In this document: positions 33,562 to 42,164 of the stretch, in pieces | How positions within the stretch are numbered: the first letter of the stretch is position 1 | Layout of the letters: every line of letters begins with the position of its first letter | Source of the DNA: CAVYXZ01 sp965223835 | GTDB lineage: Bacteria; Chloroflexota; Anaerolineae; Aggregatilineales; Phototrophicaceae | Direction: 5' to 3' | Length of the DNA stretch: 64,000 bases | Assembly (NCBI GenBank): GCA_965223835.1 | Contig: CBDCXQ010000001.1 | Location: forward strand, 1,364,001-1,428,000 | Made by a program: the position numbers and the translations under genes | The notes under the pieces: generated by a model | Seen by the model: only the letters and a program-made list of their open reading frames with translations | Database searches by the model: none | Told to the model about the DNA's origin: nothing

Positions 33562-35328
33562 ATGGATCGTACCGTACCAAAAACTGGTAGCGAAGAAATT
33601 CGCTTGTACATGCGCACTTATTATTCGCTGCTGCGGTCTACCCACACCATCCAGATTGAAACGCTGGTGGAAAGTCATATGGCGATGGAGTCATCATTGC
33701 ATGTGAAGGCCCGCCAGCCCGAACCTGATGTTTCCGCGCTGGTTTATGCCAGTTTGCGGTTGCCCGCCTGCGTGGTGGATGTCGATTATGTGTTGATCGG
33801 CCAGATCGAAAAATCGTTTGCGGAGGCTGGCTATCCCGATGTTGCCGATTGGGAGCGCGTTTATTCCAATGGACGGCGGCGGCGAACCCACTTTGATGGT
33901 GCCGGGCGGCTGGCTGTATTCATCGCGAGTCGGTCTGATATTGATGATCTTGTTCCCATTTTGACCGCCTATCAGATTGAGTGGAACAAGATTCATGTGT
34001 TGCTGCAAGGTGAAGTGGCCCGGTTGTTTCTCGCGCAGAACCAATCACGCAAGGACGCCGTTACCGATAGTGAAGCGAACCTGCTGGCAAATATCCTCAA
34101 AATCACTGCGGAGGAATTAGAGCGTCTCATGTCGGCCTGGGGCGATGATTTCCTGCCGACATTAGTCAGGATAGCGGCGGGGCGCAAGTCGCTGGGGATT
34201 CAGATGCTGGCCGGTTCACTGGCAGCGTATCGCAAGGCGACGGCGTTCTGGTGGTCGGATCTGCATCACAAACATCTGGTGCCTGCCGGTGTGGATTGTG
34301 AACAGTGTCCGGTCTATTTTGTTTCGTCTAATACCCATTCCCACATTAACTTGCTCAGCGGCTTCGCCCGGCGGCAAGAAAAAAACCTTGCCGAGTTTAT
34401 CGAAGCCAGCAAACAACAGGATTTAATCAAAGAATATGAATTGGTGAAATCGGCTGATACCCGCGTTCATCTCAACAATTTCCTTTATTATATCCTGCGC
34501 AAATATCTGGCGGAAAACGGCCCTGAGCCGCGTCAGCAGATGCGGGCTGATCTGGATGCGATTGGCATTCATCGGGTGCCGAGTGAGACCGGCTTTGAGA
34601 TTGAAGCACAGGTTGTTGAAATCAGTAAACTCAACCCGGATTGGATTGATAATCGCCTCGCTGACGTCGCCGATTTGTCCGTGCTGGCCGCGAGTGATGC
34701 CCTGATATTCAATATTGATTATCCGCTGGGCATGGCAGGCTATGAAATCCTCAACCGGGTGATCGAGCGGGTTGGTAGTATTCAGGGCATCTATGTCATG
34801 GGCAAGGCGGCGACGCTCAACGGGCGAGTGGGGGATGTGATGATCCCCAATGTGGTCCATGATGAGCATTCACAGAATACCTATCTCTTTAATAATTGTT
34901 TCTCGGCGGTTGATGTAGCGCCGTATATGTCGTTTGGGATGGTGCTGGATAATCAGAAGGCCATCAGTGCGCCCGGCACATTTTTACAAAATCCCCGTTA
35001 TATGGGGGTTTTTTACGACGAAGGTTATACCGACATCGAAATGGAGGCGGGTCCCTATCTATCGGCAGTGTATGAGGCGTTTCGTCCCCAGCGCCACCCT
35101 TATAACGAGATCGTGAATCTGCACACCGTCCCCTTTGACATTGGTTTTTTGCATTATGCTTCCGACCGGCCCATGACCGAAGGCGACAACCTGGGCACCG
35201 GCAGTCTCAACTATGTCGGGATTGATCCCACTTATGCTACGTCGGTTGCCATCCTCCGACGAATCTTTAAGCTAGAAGCGCAACGTTTGCGCAGCCGGAC
35301 AGTTCCGGCTGAAGCCACAACATTTTGA
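33562..35328 (+). CDS. Large poorly characterised protein, C-terminal half nucleoside-phosphorylase-like (DUF6909-like?)
   Basis: The 588-residue soluble protein has a helical N-terminal half without known motifs. The C-terminal part from about residue 370 recalls the NP-I phosphorylase fold: VLAASDALIFNIDYPLGMAGYE, IQGIYVMGKAATLNGRVGDVMIPN (like the GxAGGL...GDV pattern) and TDIEMEAGPYLSAVYE (like the EMEGAA motif of nucleosidases). I think of DUF6909 from memory, without certainty. It lies between two genes for subunits of a molybdenum hydroxylase, so a purine-related reaction is a reasonable guess. Confidence 0.65.
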   Translation: MDRTVPKTGSEEIRLYMRTYYSLLRSTHTIQIETLVESHMAMESSLHVKARQPEPDVSALVYASLRLPACVVDVDYVLIGQIEKSFAEAGYPDVADWERVYSNGRRRRTHFDGAGRLAVFIASRSDIDDLVPILTAYQIEWNKIHVLLQGEVARLFLAQNQSRKDAVTDSEANLLANILKITAEELERLMSAWGDDFLPTLVRIAAGRKSLGIQMLAGSLAAYRKATAFWWSDLHHKHLVPAGVDCEQCPVYFVSSNTHSHINLLSGFARRQEKNLAEFIEASKQQDLIKEYELVKSADTRVHLNNFLYYILRKYLAENGPEPRQQMRADLDAIGIHRVPSETGFEIEAQVVEISKLNPDWIDNRLADVADLSVLAASDALIFNIDYPLGMAGYEILNRVIERVGSIQGIYVMGKAATLNGRVGDVMIPNVVHDEHSQNTYLFNNCFSAVDVAPYMSFGMVLDNQKAISAPGTFLQNPRYMGVFYDEGYTDIEMEAGPYLSAVYEAFRPQRHPYNEIVNLHTVPFDIGFLHYASDRPMTEGDNLGTGSLNYVGIDPTYATSVAILRRIFKLEAQRLRSRTVPAEATTF

Positions 35329-35412
35329 GAAACCACATAAAATTGAGATAATAGGGCATCAGCATGAGACAAACGGCTCAATGCAGATTATCTATTGTAA
35401 TGAGGAATCGAC

Positions 35413-37635
35413 GTGCTTAACGACTCAGCTATTGGACAATCGTTCCAGCGAATTGATGCAGAAAGCAAAGTGACCGGGGCGGCACCATATCCCGGTGACA
35501 TTGACATGGATGGGCAACTCTGGATGAAGATTCGCTTTAGCGACCGCGCCCATGCCCGCGTTGTGTCCGTCAATACTCAGGCTGCCGCTGCGTTGCCCGG
35601 TGTGCAGGGCGTGTTTACGTCACAAGATGTTCCGGTAAATGAGTATGGTCTGGTTATTAAAGATCAGCCAGTGCTGTGTGGGCCGGGTGGCACCAAATCG
35701 GGCACCGATGTCGTGCGCTGTTATGCGGATATGGTTGCGGTGGTGGTGGCGGATACTGAAGCGATCGCTGCGGAGGCGGTACAACTCATTGATGTGACCT
35801 ATGAAAATTTATTGGTTTTGAGCGATCCAGTTGTGTCGATGCAGGCCGGACAACCCCAATTGCACCCGGATGCCCCTAATAACTTGATATGTCACTATAA
35901 GATTCGCAAAGGTGATATGGACGCTGCCTGGTCGCAGGCAGATGTCATTATTGAGGGCGCGTATCATACGGGCTGGCAGGAACATGCCTATTTGCAGCCA
36001 GAAGCTGGTCTGGGATACATCGACGATGAAGGTCGGGTGACAGTGATTGTTGCCGGACAGTGGACGCATGAAGATCAAGAGCAAATTTATCACGCATTGA
36101 ATTTACCACCCGAACGCGTGCGCGTCATTTACCCGGCTATTGGCGGGGCATTCGGCGGTCGTGAGGACATGTCGGTCCAAATCGTGCTGGCTTTAGCAGC
36201 GCAGCGCTTACAGCGCCCGGTCAAGATTATCTGGAGCCGGGAAGAATCGATTTTGTATCATCACAAACGGCATCCGGTGACGATTCAGACGCGTTGGGGG
36301 GCAACCCAGGCTGGCATGATTATTGCTGCCGAAGCGACCGTCATCGGTGATGCGGGTGCGTATAATTACACCTCGAACAAGGTGATGGGTAATGCCCATT
36401 TGATGGTTACCGGGCCATATGTGATTCCGAATTGTCATATTGATACGTATGGTGTCTATACCAACAATGTGCCTGCCGGGGCTTTTCGCGGCTTCGGTGC
36501 GCCACAGGGCCTGTTTGCATCAGAAGGGCAGCTTAATAAGCTGGCGGCTGCGCTGAATATGGACCCATTGACGCTTCGGCTGAAGAACACCGTCCGCGAG
36601 GGCAGCGTGATCTCAGTGAATACACCGATGCCGAAGGGCGTTTCGATGCCGGAGGTGTTAGAGGCCTGTGGCCGTGAAAGCTTCTGGGATCAGATCAATG
36701 GGCAGTGGCAGCGCCGGGAAACCATTGCCAACGGCGCTCAACCCTGGCGGCGGCGGGGAGTTGGCCTGGCGGCGGGATTCAAAAATATCGGCTTTAGCTT
36801 TGGTTTTCCAGAGCAAAGCTGGGCAACGGTCGAAATACATGGTGGTTCCGAGATTGAAGAAGTCATTATCCGTCAGGCTGGTGCCGAAGTCGGTCAAGGC
36901 GCGCATACAGCTTTTGTCCAGATGGCAGCGGATGCTGTCGGCGTTCCGCTCAACCGGGTTCGTCTGATTACACATGACACAGCCGAGACGGATACATCCG
37001 GCAGTGCGTCCGCCTCGCGGCTGACCTTTATGGCGGGTAACGCCATTCAAGGCGCGGCTCAGGCCGCTCTCGAAAAATGGCAAGACGAGGAACGACCGGC
37101 GATTGCCACCTATCAATATAAGCCACCGGCGACCACGGGCTACGATCCTGACACTGGCGAGGCCAATCCCAACTTCACCTATGGCTATGTCGCGCAGGCG
37201 GTTGAGATCGAAATTGATGTGGAAACCGGGCATATTCACGTGTTGAAAGTCGTGTCAACGCATGATGTTGGCAAGGCGGTCAATCCTGATTTGATCGAGG
37301 GCCAGGTCGAGGGTGCAGTGGTACAGGGGCAGGGTTACGCGCTCATGGAGAATCTGCAAGCCCGTGATGGACAGATTTTAAACCCCTATCTATCGACGTA
37401 TCTGATTCCAACGGTGCTGGATGTGCCGCCAGAAATGAAGTCGGTCATTCTGGAATATCCTGACCCGATTGGTCCCTGGGGGATTCGGGGTATGGCGGAA
37501 ATGCCGCTGCTGACACTGGCGCCGGCGATTGCGGCGGGGGTGTATGATGCGACTGGTGTGTGGTTGGATAGGCTGCCGATGACCCCGGATCGCGTGGTTG
37601 CGGCTTTACGAGCGCAGGGTATAGGTGTTTTTTGA
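35413..37635 (+). CDS. Molybdenum hydroxylase large subunit (xanthine dehydrogenase family)
   Basis: The 740-residue molybdopterin-binding subunit has GGAFGGRED (about residue 243), AFRGFGAPQG with the substrate Arg (about 357), GAEVGQGAHT (about 491) and GIRGMAEMP with the active-site Glu (about 691). It would hydroxylate purines or other N-heterocycles and hand electrons to the FAD/2Fe-2S subunit. No in-frame UGA for selenocysteine is present; selenium, if used, would be a cofactor ligand. GTG start at 35413 with TGAGGAATC upstream. The YqeC-MocA gene follows 44 bases on. Confidence 0.92.
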   Translation: MLNDSAIGQSFQRIDAESKVTGAAPYPGDIDMDGQLWMKIRFSDRAHARVVSVNTQAAAALPGVQGVFTSQDVPVNEYGLVIKDQPVLCGPGGTKSGTDVVRCYADMVAVVVADTEAIAAEAVQLIDVTYENLLVLSDPVVSMQAGQPQLHPDAPNNLICHYKIRKGDMDAAWSQADVIIEGAYHTGWQEHAYLQPEAGLGYIDDEGRVTVIVAGQWTHEDQEQIYHALNLPPERVRVIYPAIGGAFGGREDMSVQIVLALAAQRLQRPVKIIWSREESILYHHKRHPVTIQTRWGATQAGMIIAAEATVIGDAGAYNYTSNKVMGNAHLMVTGPYVIPNCHIDTYGVYTNNVPAGAFRGFGAPQGLFASEGQLNKLAAALNMDPLTLRLKNTVREGSVISVNTPMPKGVSMPEVLEACGRESFWDQINGQWQRRETIANGAQPWRRRGVGLAAGFKNIGFSFGFPEQSWATVEIHGGSEIEEVIIRQAGAEVGQGAHTAFVQMAADAVGVPLNRVRLITHDTAETDTSGSASASRLTFMAGNAIQGAAQAALEKWQDEERPAIATYQYKPPATTGYDPDTGEANPNFTYGYVAQAVEIEIDVETGHIHVLKVVSTHDVGKAVNPDLIEGQVEGAVVQGQGYALMENLQARDGQILNPYLSTYLIPTVLDVPPEMKSVILEYPDPIGPWGIRGMAEMPLLTLAPAIAAGVYDATGVWLDRLPMTPDRVVAALRAQGIGVF

Positions 37636-37679
37636 ATTCGTGGTGTTGCGATGCTGTCTGATTTTGCGGCAAATAGGTC

Positions 37680-39029
37680 ATGAAACTACAGCAGGCATTT
37701 GACATTGTGCCGGGCGATGTCGTTGCGTTTATCGGCGCGGGCGGCAAGTCGGCGACGCTGTTTAACCTCGGTCATGAACTGGCTGAGCAAGGCTGGCGTG
37801 TTACGGCCACCACTACCACGCGCATCAGCCTTGACCAGTTAGAACTCATGCCATATGCGGTGACGCCGCGCGAAGGTAACGGTGCGCTCTCGATGGCGCT
37901 GGAGGAATTTGGATTCGTCTTTGTATATGACAAAATCAAATCCGGCCAGGTGTATGGCCCATCCATGCAGTTTTTCTCGCAAATGCTGGATTCGGTGGCC
38001 TCAGATGTGTTGCTCATTGAAGCGGATGGTGCGCGGGGTCTGCCGCTTAAAGCCCCGTTTGCTGATGAGCCAGTGATTCCCCCGGAAACATCATTGGTGG
38101 TGCCGATCGCGTCGCTGTCGGTACTGGGCCAGCAACTCAATGAAGAAACGGTTTACAATGCACAGGCCATGATGGATCGTTATGGCTTTAACGAAGGCCA
38201 GCGGATCAAGTCGCCCTGGGTGGCGCAAGTGCTGCGCGATGAAGAACTGGGGTTGGCCCGGGTGCCGCCCAAAGCACGGGTGGTTGCTCTATTAAATTCA
38301 GTTCCAGAGCAGGGGTATTTGCGGGGTCGGGCGCGGTTGATCGCTCGTTTAATTCTCCGCTCAACACGCGTCAGTGGCGTGGCGATTGGGACCGTGCGCG
38401 GTGCCAGCCCGGTTCATGAAGTTCAGCGTCCGGTGGCGGCCATCGTGCTGGCGGCGGGGATGTCGCGGCGGATGGGCCAGCCTAAAGTGTTGCTGCCGTG
38501 GACGAAAAAGACGACGATCCTGGAACAGATTATTATGCAGTTGCTGCTGGCACGGGTCGATCATATCGTGGTTGTATCCGGGAATCGAGCGGGTGAAGTG
38601 CGTCGCCTGGCAACGGGGCGTGGGGTTGAGGTGGTTCACAACCCGGATTATGAAGCCGGGGAAATATTGTCGTCAGTCAAAACGGGTCTGGCAGCATTGC
38701 CTGACCATATCGCGGGTGCCATGATTGTGTTAGGCGATCAACCACGTATCCAACCGCGAGTTGTCAATCAGGTGATGGCGGCGTATGCTGCTGGCCGGGG
38801 TTATATCGTGGCCCCACGTTACCAGAATGAACGCGGGCATCCGATCTTAATTGATCGTCGCTATTGGTCGGAGTTTTTTGCGCTGCCAGCGGATGGTGCG
38901 CCGCGCGATGTACTCAAGAAATATAAAGATGATATTGCGTTTGTTGACGTGGATACAGACAGTGTGCTGCGAGATGTTGACACGCCAGAAGACTACCAGC
39001 AAGAACGCTGGCGAGCGGGCCTCAAGTAG
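37680..39029 (+). CDS. YqeC-MocA fusion, molybdenum hydroxylase maturation
   Basis: The 449-residue protein joins two known accessory families. Residues 1 to about 240 have VVAFIGAGGKSATLFNLGHEL (P-loop-like) and LLIEADGARGLPLKAP, as in YqeC of selenium-dependent molybdenum hydroxylase clusters. Residues about 255-449 are a MobA-like nucleotidyltransferase of the MocA/YgfJ group: AIVLAAGMSRRMGQPKVLLPW, VLGDQPRI, and ERGHPILID. MocA makes the cytosine dinucleotide form of the molybdenum cofactor. Its place directly after the hydroxylase subunit supports service to that enzyme. Confidence 0.9.
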   Translation: MKLQQAFDIVPGDVVAFIGAGGKSATLFNLGHELAEQGWRVTATTTTRISLDQLELMPYAVTPREGNGALSMALEEFGFVFVYDKIKSGQVYGPSMQFFSQMLDSVASDVLLIEADGARGLPLKAPFADEPVIPPETSLVVPIASLSVLGQQLNEETVYNAQAMMDRYGFNEGQRIKSPWVAQVLRDEELGLARVPPKARVVALLNSVPEQGYLRGRARLIARLILRSTRVSGVAIGTVRGASPVHEVQRPVAAIVLAAGMSRRMGQPKVLLPWTKKTTILEQIIMQLLLARVDHIVVVSGNRAGEVRRLATGRGVEVVHNPDYEAGEILSSVKTGLAALPDHIAGAMIVLGDQPRIQPRVVNQVMAAYAAGRGYIVAPRYQNERGHPILIDRRYWSEFFALPADGAPRDVLKKYKDDIAFVDVDTDSVLRDVDTPEDYQQERWRAGLK

Positions 39030-39031
39030 AT

Positions 39032-39274
39032 TTAGTGTTTGGTAAACCAGCCGATCAGCCGACTGACCACGCTGCGTCGCGAAACATGCTGCTGACGATA
39101 TTCCATTTGCAGTTGTTGGGTCAGGAAATTCAGTTCAGTAGTGCGCATTCGTGCGCCATTAATGCTCACCCAGCCATTATCCAGCATCCGCAAATCTTTA
39201 GGTGTACGCTTGTAGAGTTGCTGGTAAGCATTTGCATAATGATTTAATGCTTGCTGTGATTGCCCACTGTCCAT
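39032..39274 (-). CDS. Small hypothetical protein
   Basis: The 80-residue, probably helical protein (SQQALNHYANAYQQLYKRTP; LRMLDNGWVSINGARMRTTEL) has a basic C terminus with RRSVVSRLIGW. No known domain is seen. TAAAGG is placed well before its ATG, and a TATAAT (39348-39353, minus strand) lies about 75 bases upstream. It is convergent to the YqeC-MocA gene, 2 bases apart, and divergent from PNP. Confidence 0.6.
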   Translation of the reverse strand: MDSGQSQQALNHYANAYQQLYKRTPKDLRMLDNGWVSINGARMRTTELNFLTQQLQMEYRQQHVSRRSVVSRLIGWFTKH

Positions 39275-39428
39275 TAGAATGACCTTTACTTCAAGCCGAT
39301 AAAACCCACTGTTATTTTATGAAATGTTTGGGCGAAATGAAAGGGAAATTATACATTTTTCGGAAAAAATTCACTCTTTCAATAAGTCGTTATGATAGCG
39401 GGTATTACGAATTGCATAAAGGGGACAT

Positions 39429-40268
39429 ATGGGTCATATGCACGTAGATTACGCAGCGGCGATCACGGCAATTCGGCAACATACTGACCGGCAGCCGCGC
39501 ATTGGACTCGTGCTCGGGTCCGGGCTAGGCAGTCTGGCGGAAACGTTAGATAACCGGGTTGTGATCCCTTACGCTGATATTCCGGGTTGGCCGCGCTCAA
39601 CGGTTCATGGGCATAGCGGGCAATTGGTTTTGGGCGATTTAGAAGGGCAGTCGGTAGTAGCACAGCAGGGCCGCGCCCATTTTTATGAAGGCTATAGCGC
39701 TCAGGAAATTACGTTTCCTGTTCGCGTAATGAAGTTACTGGGGATCGACACGCTTATCCTGACCAACGCAGCCGGCGGTCTGAATCCCGCTTATCAGGTT
39801 GGTGACCTGATGCTGTTGAACGACCACATTAACTTTGTCGGTATGGCCGGGTTTAATCCGCTGGTTGGCCCCAATGATGAGACATTTGGCCCGCGCTTTG
39901 TCGGCATGGCCCAGACTTATGATCGGAGCCTGCGGCAACTGGCGTTACAGGTGGCAACCGACACTGAAGTAACACTCCATGAAGGCGTCTATGTTTGCCT
40001 GGCCGGGCCGAATTTTGAAACCCCGGCAGAAATTCGGATGCTGCGGGCACTGGGCGCGGATGCGGTGGGTATGTCAACCGCGCATGAAGTGGTCGTGGCC
40101 CGCCACGCCGGCTTGCGCGTGATGGCCTGTTCCGGTATCACCAATGTGGCGATTGATAGCGTTGACACGGCACTGGAAGCCAATCATGAAGAAGTATTGG
40201 AAGCTGGTAAGCTTATTGTCCCGCGTTTGACTACTATGTTGCGGGGTGTGCTGCGGTCCATCTCATGA
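39429..40268 (+). CDS. punA: Purine nucleoside phosphorylase, trimeric type
   Basis: The 279-residue protein splits (deoxy)inosine and guanosine with phosphate to the base and ribose-1-phosphate. Typical are IGLVLGSGLGSLAETL (phosphate loop), HGHSGQLVLG, LTNAAGGLNP (about residues 116-125), GPNFETPAEIRML (about 195-207) and SGITNVAI, which has the purine-binding Asn. This is the PNP branch for 6-oxopurines. AAAGGGGACAT precedes the ATG. It stands next to the molybdenum hydroxylase genes, in line with purine salvage or breakdown. Confidence 0.93.
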   Translation: MGHMHVDYAAAITAIRQHTDRQPRIGLVLGSGLGSLAETLDNRVVIPYADIPGWPRSTVHGHSGQLVLGDLEGQSVVAQQGRAHFYEGYSAQEITFPVRVMKLLGIDTLILTNAAGGLNPAYQVGDLMLLNDHINFVGMAGFNPLVGPNDETFGPRFVGMAQTYDRSLRQLALQVATDTEVTLHEGVYVCLAGPNFETPAEIRMLRALGADAVGMSTAHEVVVARHAGLRVMACSGITNVAIDSVDTALEANHEEVLEAGKLIVPRLTTMLRGVLRSIS

Positions 40269-41059
40269 CCACCATCGTATTCTTAATCGAACAACTGGCG
40301 CTGGGGTTGTATATATTGCTGGGCGTCGCCATTTTTGGCACCTGGTTGCGATTCCGGCGTAATCAGCGGGAATTGCGGTCAACGCACTTTGAGCTTGAGA
40401 AAGATCTGGCGCGTGAATCGCGGGGGGATGCGATTACGATTCTGGTTGTACTGATCGAGGTTGTGCTCATCATCATTGGTATCCAACATGTGGTTGCACC
40501 GACGGTTCGCAGCACGACCGATTTCAGTGTCGCCAATGCCCAGGCGATCACGGATGGCAATTTTGATACGCCCGTGCCGGTTTTTGACCCCAATGCCCAG
40601 ATTGACCCCAGTGGCGTTAACCTGACGCCGGATGACCTGGCCTTGAGGGTATTGGCAACGCCGACCTTGACGCCGACGCCGGTTGGGACCATTGTGCCCA
40701 ACTCTCCCGCAGAGATTGGCTGTACGGATCCCGGCGCGACATTACAGGTCCCGGCCAATGGGATGCGCGTGTTCGAGCCGATCAGTGTCGAGGGTACGGC
40801 GTTTATGGATGATTTTGCCTTCTACAAATTTGAGATTAAAGGGCCGGTGACGAACGGGAATTATGCTCCGTTAGAAGATCATACGCAGATTGTGCGGGAA
40901 AATGGTGTGCTGGGGCAGTTTGTTCCCTCGTTTTATGATCCTGGTCTGTACCAGTTTCGGTTATCGGTTTTTGACATTACGAACGCGATGGGGCCATCTT
41001 GCACGGTCAATATTCATATCAGCGCCCCGATTCCCTCGGCGACTCCGCTTGGACAATAA
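40265..41059 (+). CDS. Membrane-anchored protein of unknown function
   Basis: The 264-residue protein begins with a hydrophobic segment (about residues 4-26), a basic loop (RFRRNQRELRSTHFE), a second segment (about 56-76) and then a Thr/Pro-rich linker (LATPTLTPTPVGT). The C-terminal extracellular domain is beta-rich with two cysteines (IGCTDPG; PSCTVNIH). No function recognised. It overlaps the PNP stop (ATGA), so it is co-transcribed. Confidence 0.7.
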   Translation: MTTIVFLIEQLALGLYILLGVAIFGTWLRFRRNQRELRSTHFELEKDLARESRGDAITILVVLIEVVLIIIGIQHVVAPTVRSTTDFSVANAQAITDGNFDTPVPVFDPNAQIDPSGVNLTPDDLALRVLATPTLTPTPVGTIVPNSPAEIGCTDPGATLQVPANGMRVFEPISVEGTAFMDDFAFYKFEIKGPVTNGNYAPLEDHTQIVRENGVLGQFVPSFYDPGLYQFRLSVFDITNAMGPSCTVNIHISAPIPSATPLGQ

Positions 41060-41066
41060 GATATAA

Positions 41067-41087
41067 ATCGGCCTGGTTGAGGCCGGT
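41067..41087 (+). terminator. GC-rich hairpin, possible terminator
   Basis: Stem ATCGGCCT/AGGCCGGT (eight pairs, one G-U) with a five-base loop, 8 bases after the stop. There is no T tract after it, so termination is uncertain. Confidence 0.3.
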
Positions 41088-41300
41088 AAGATTGGGAAGA
41101 TATTAGCGCGTCAATTATATGCCGCAGATTATGCAATCTACCTGCTTCATTGCTGCCTTTACGCTCGTGTGAAGCATTCTTTTGCAAGTAGAGAGTTGTC
41201 TTCACCAATGTCCCATATGAAGTGTGAGAACCGGTAGAATTAACACTGCTGACCATGCCCGATGATGGGCTTGAACGTCTGTTAGAGCGAGATATAAGCG

Positions 41301-42164
41301 ATGCGATTGACGATACGTGATATTCAAAAGATGAAGAAAAATGGTGAGTCGATTGCCATGCTGACGGCCTATGACGCCGTGAGCGCCCGACTCAGTGAGG
41401 CAGCGGGTGTACCCATGCTGCTGGTTGGTGATACGCTGGGCATGGTTGTCCAGGGTCATGCCTCAACAATACCTGTGAAGCTGGATCATATTATCTATCA
41501 TGCCGAAATCGTCACGCGGGTCGCACAACGTCCCTTTGTTGTCGGCGACCTGCCATTTATGACCTACAACGTCAGCCCGGAGCAAGCGTTGGCGAATGCA
41601 GGCCGGTTAATGCAAGAAGGCGGTGTCCAGGCGGTCAAGCTGGAAGGCGGTGAGCATATCGCGCCGACGATTGAGCGGATTGTCCATGCCGGGATTCCGG
41701 TCATGGCGCACGTGGGGCTGACCCCGCAAAGTGTCAATGAATTAGGGGGCTTTGTGGTCCAGGGCAAAGAGGTCAGGGCTGCCCAGCAGCTTATTCAGGA
41801 TGCTGAAGCAGTGCAGGCGGCGGGTGCGTTTGCGGTGGTTCTGGAGTTGGTGACGGCACCACTGGCCCAGATGATTACGGAGCGATTGCATATCCCGACG
41901 ATTGGTATTGGCGCTGGACCCCATTGCGATGGTCAGGTGCAGGTCTTTCATGATATTCTGGCGTTGTTCGACGCGTTTGTACCCAAACATACCCGACAAT
42001 TTGCTCAAGTCGGTGATCTCATGCAGGCGGCAATTACCAGCTATGTCACTGCTGTGCAGTCACGAACGTTTCCCACTGAGGCGAATAGTTTTGCGATGAA
42101 AGATGAGGTGTTGGCGGCATTGCAGCAAGCTGAGGTGAATGGAACCCGTGCAGATCGTGGATGA
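41301..42164 (+). CDS. panB: 3-methyl-2-oxobutanoate hydroxymethyltransferase
   Basis: The 287-residue enzyme makes ketopantoate from 2-oxoisovalerate and methylene-tetrahydrofolate. Seen are MLTAYDAVSARLSEAAGVPMLLVGDTLGM, the metal-binding VVGDLPFM, GVQAVKLEGG, PVMAHVGLTPQ and IGIGAGPHCDGQVQV. It overlaps panC by 26 bases, so the two are translated together. Confidence 0.96.
   Translation: MRLTIRDIQKMKKNGESIAMLTAYDAVSARLSEAAGVPMLLVGDTLGMVVQGHASTIPVKLDHIIYHAEIVTRVAQRPFVVGDLPFMTYNVSPEQALANAGRLMQEGGVQAVKLEGGEHIAPTIERIVHAGIPVMAHVGLTPQSVNELGGFVVQGKEVRAAQQLIQDAEAVQAAGAFAVVLELVTAPLAQMITERLHIPTIGIGAGPHCDGQVQVFHDILALFDAFVPKHTRQFAQVGDLMQAAITSYVTAVQSRTFPTEANSFAMKDEVLAALQQAEVNGTRADRG

Noticed and set aside
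35413..37635. Selenocysteine in the molybdenum hydroxylase subunit
   Set aside because: The frame has no internal TGA; the selenium link rests only on the YqeC domain nearby.
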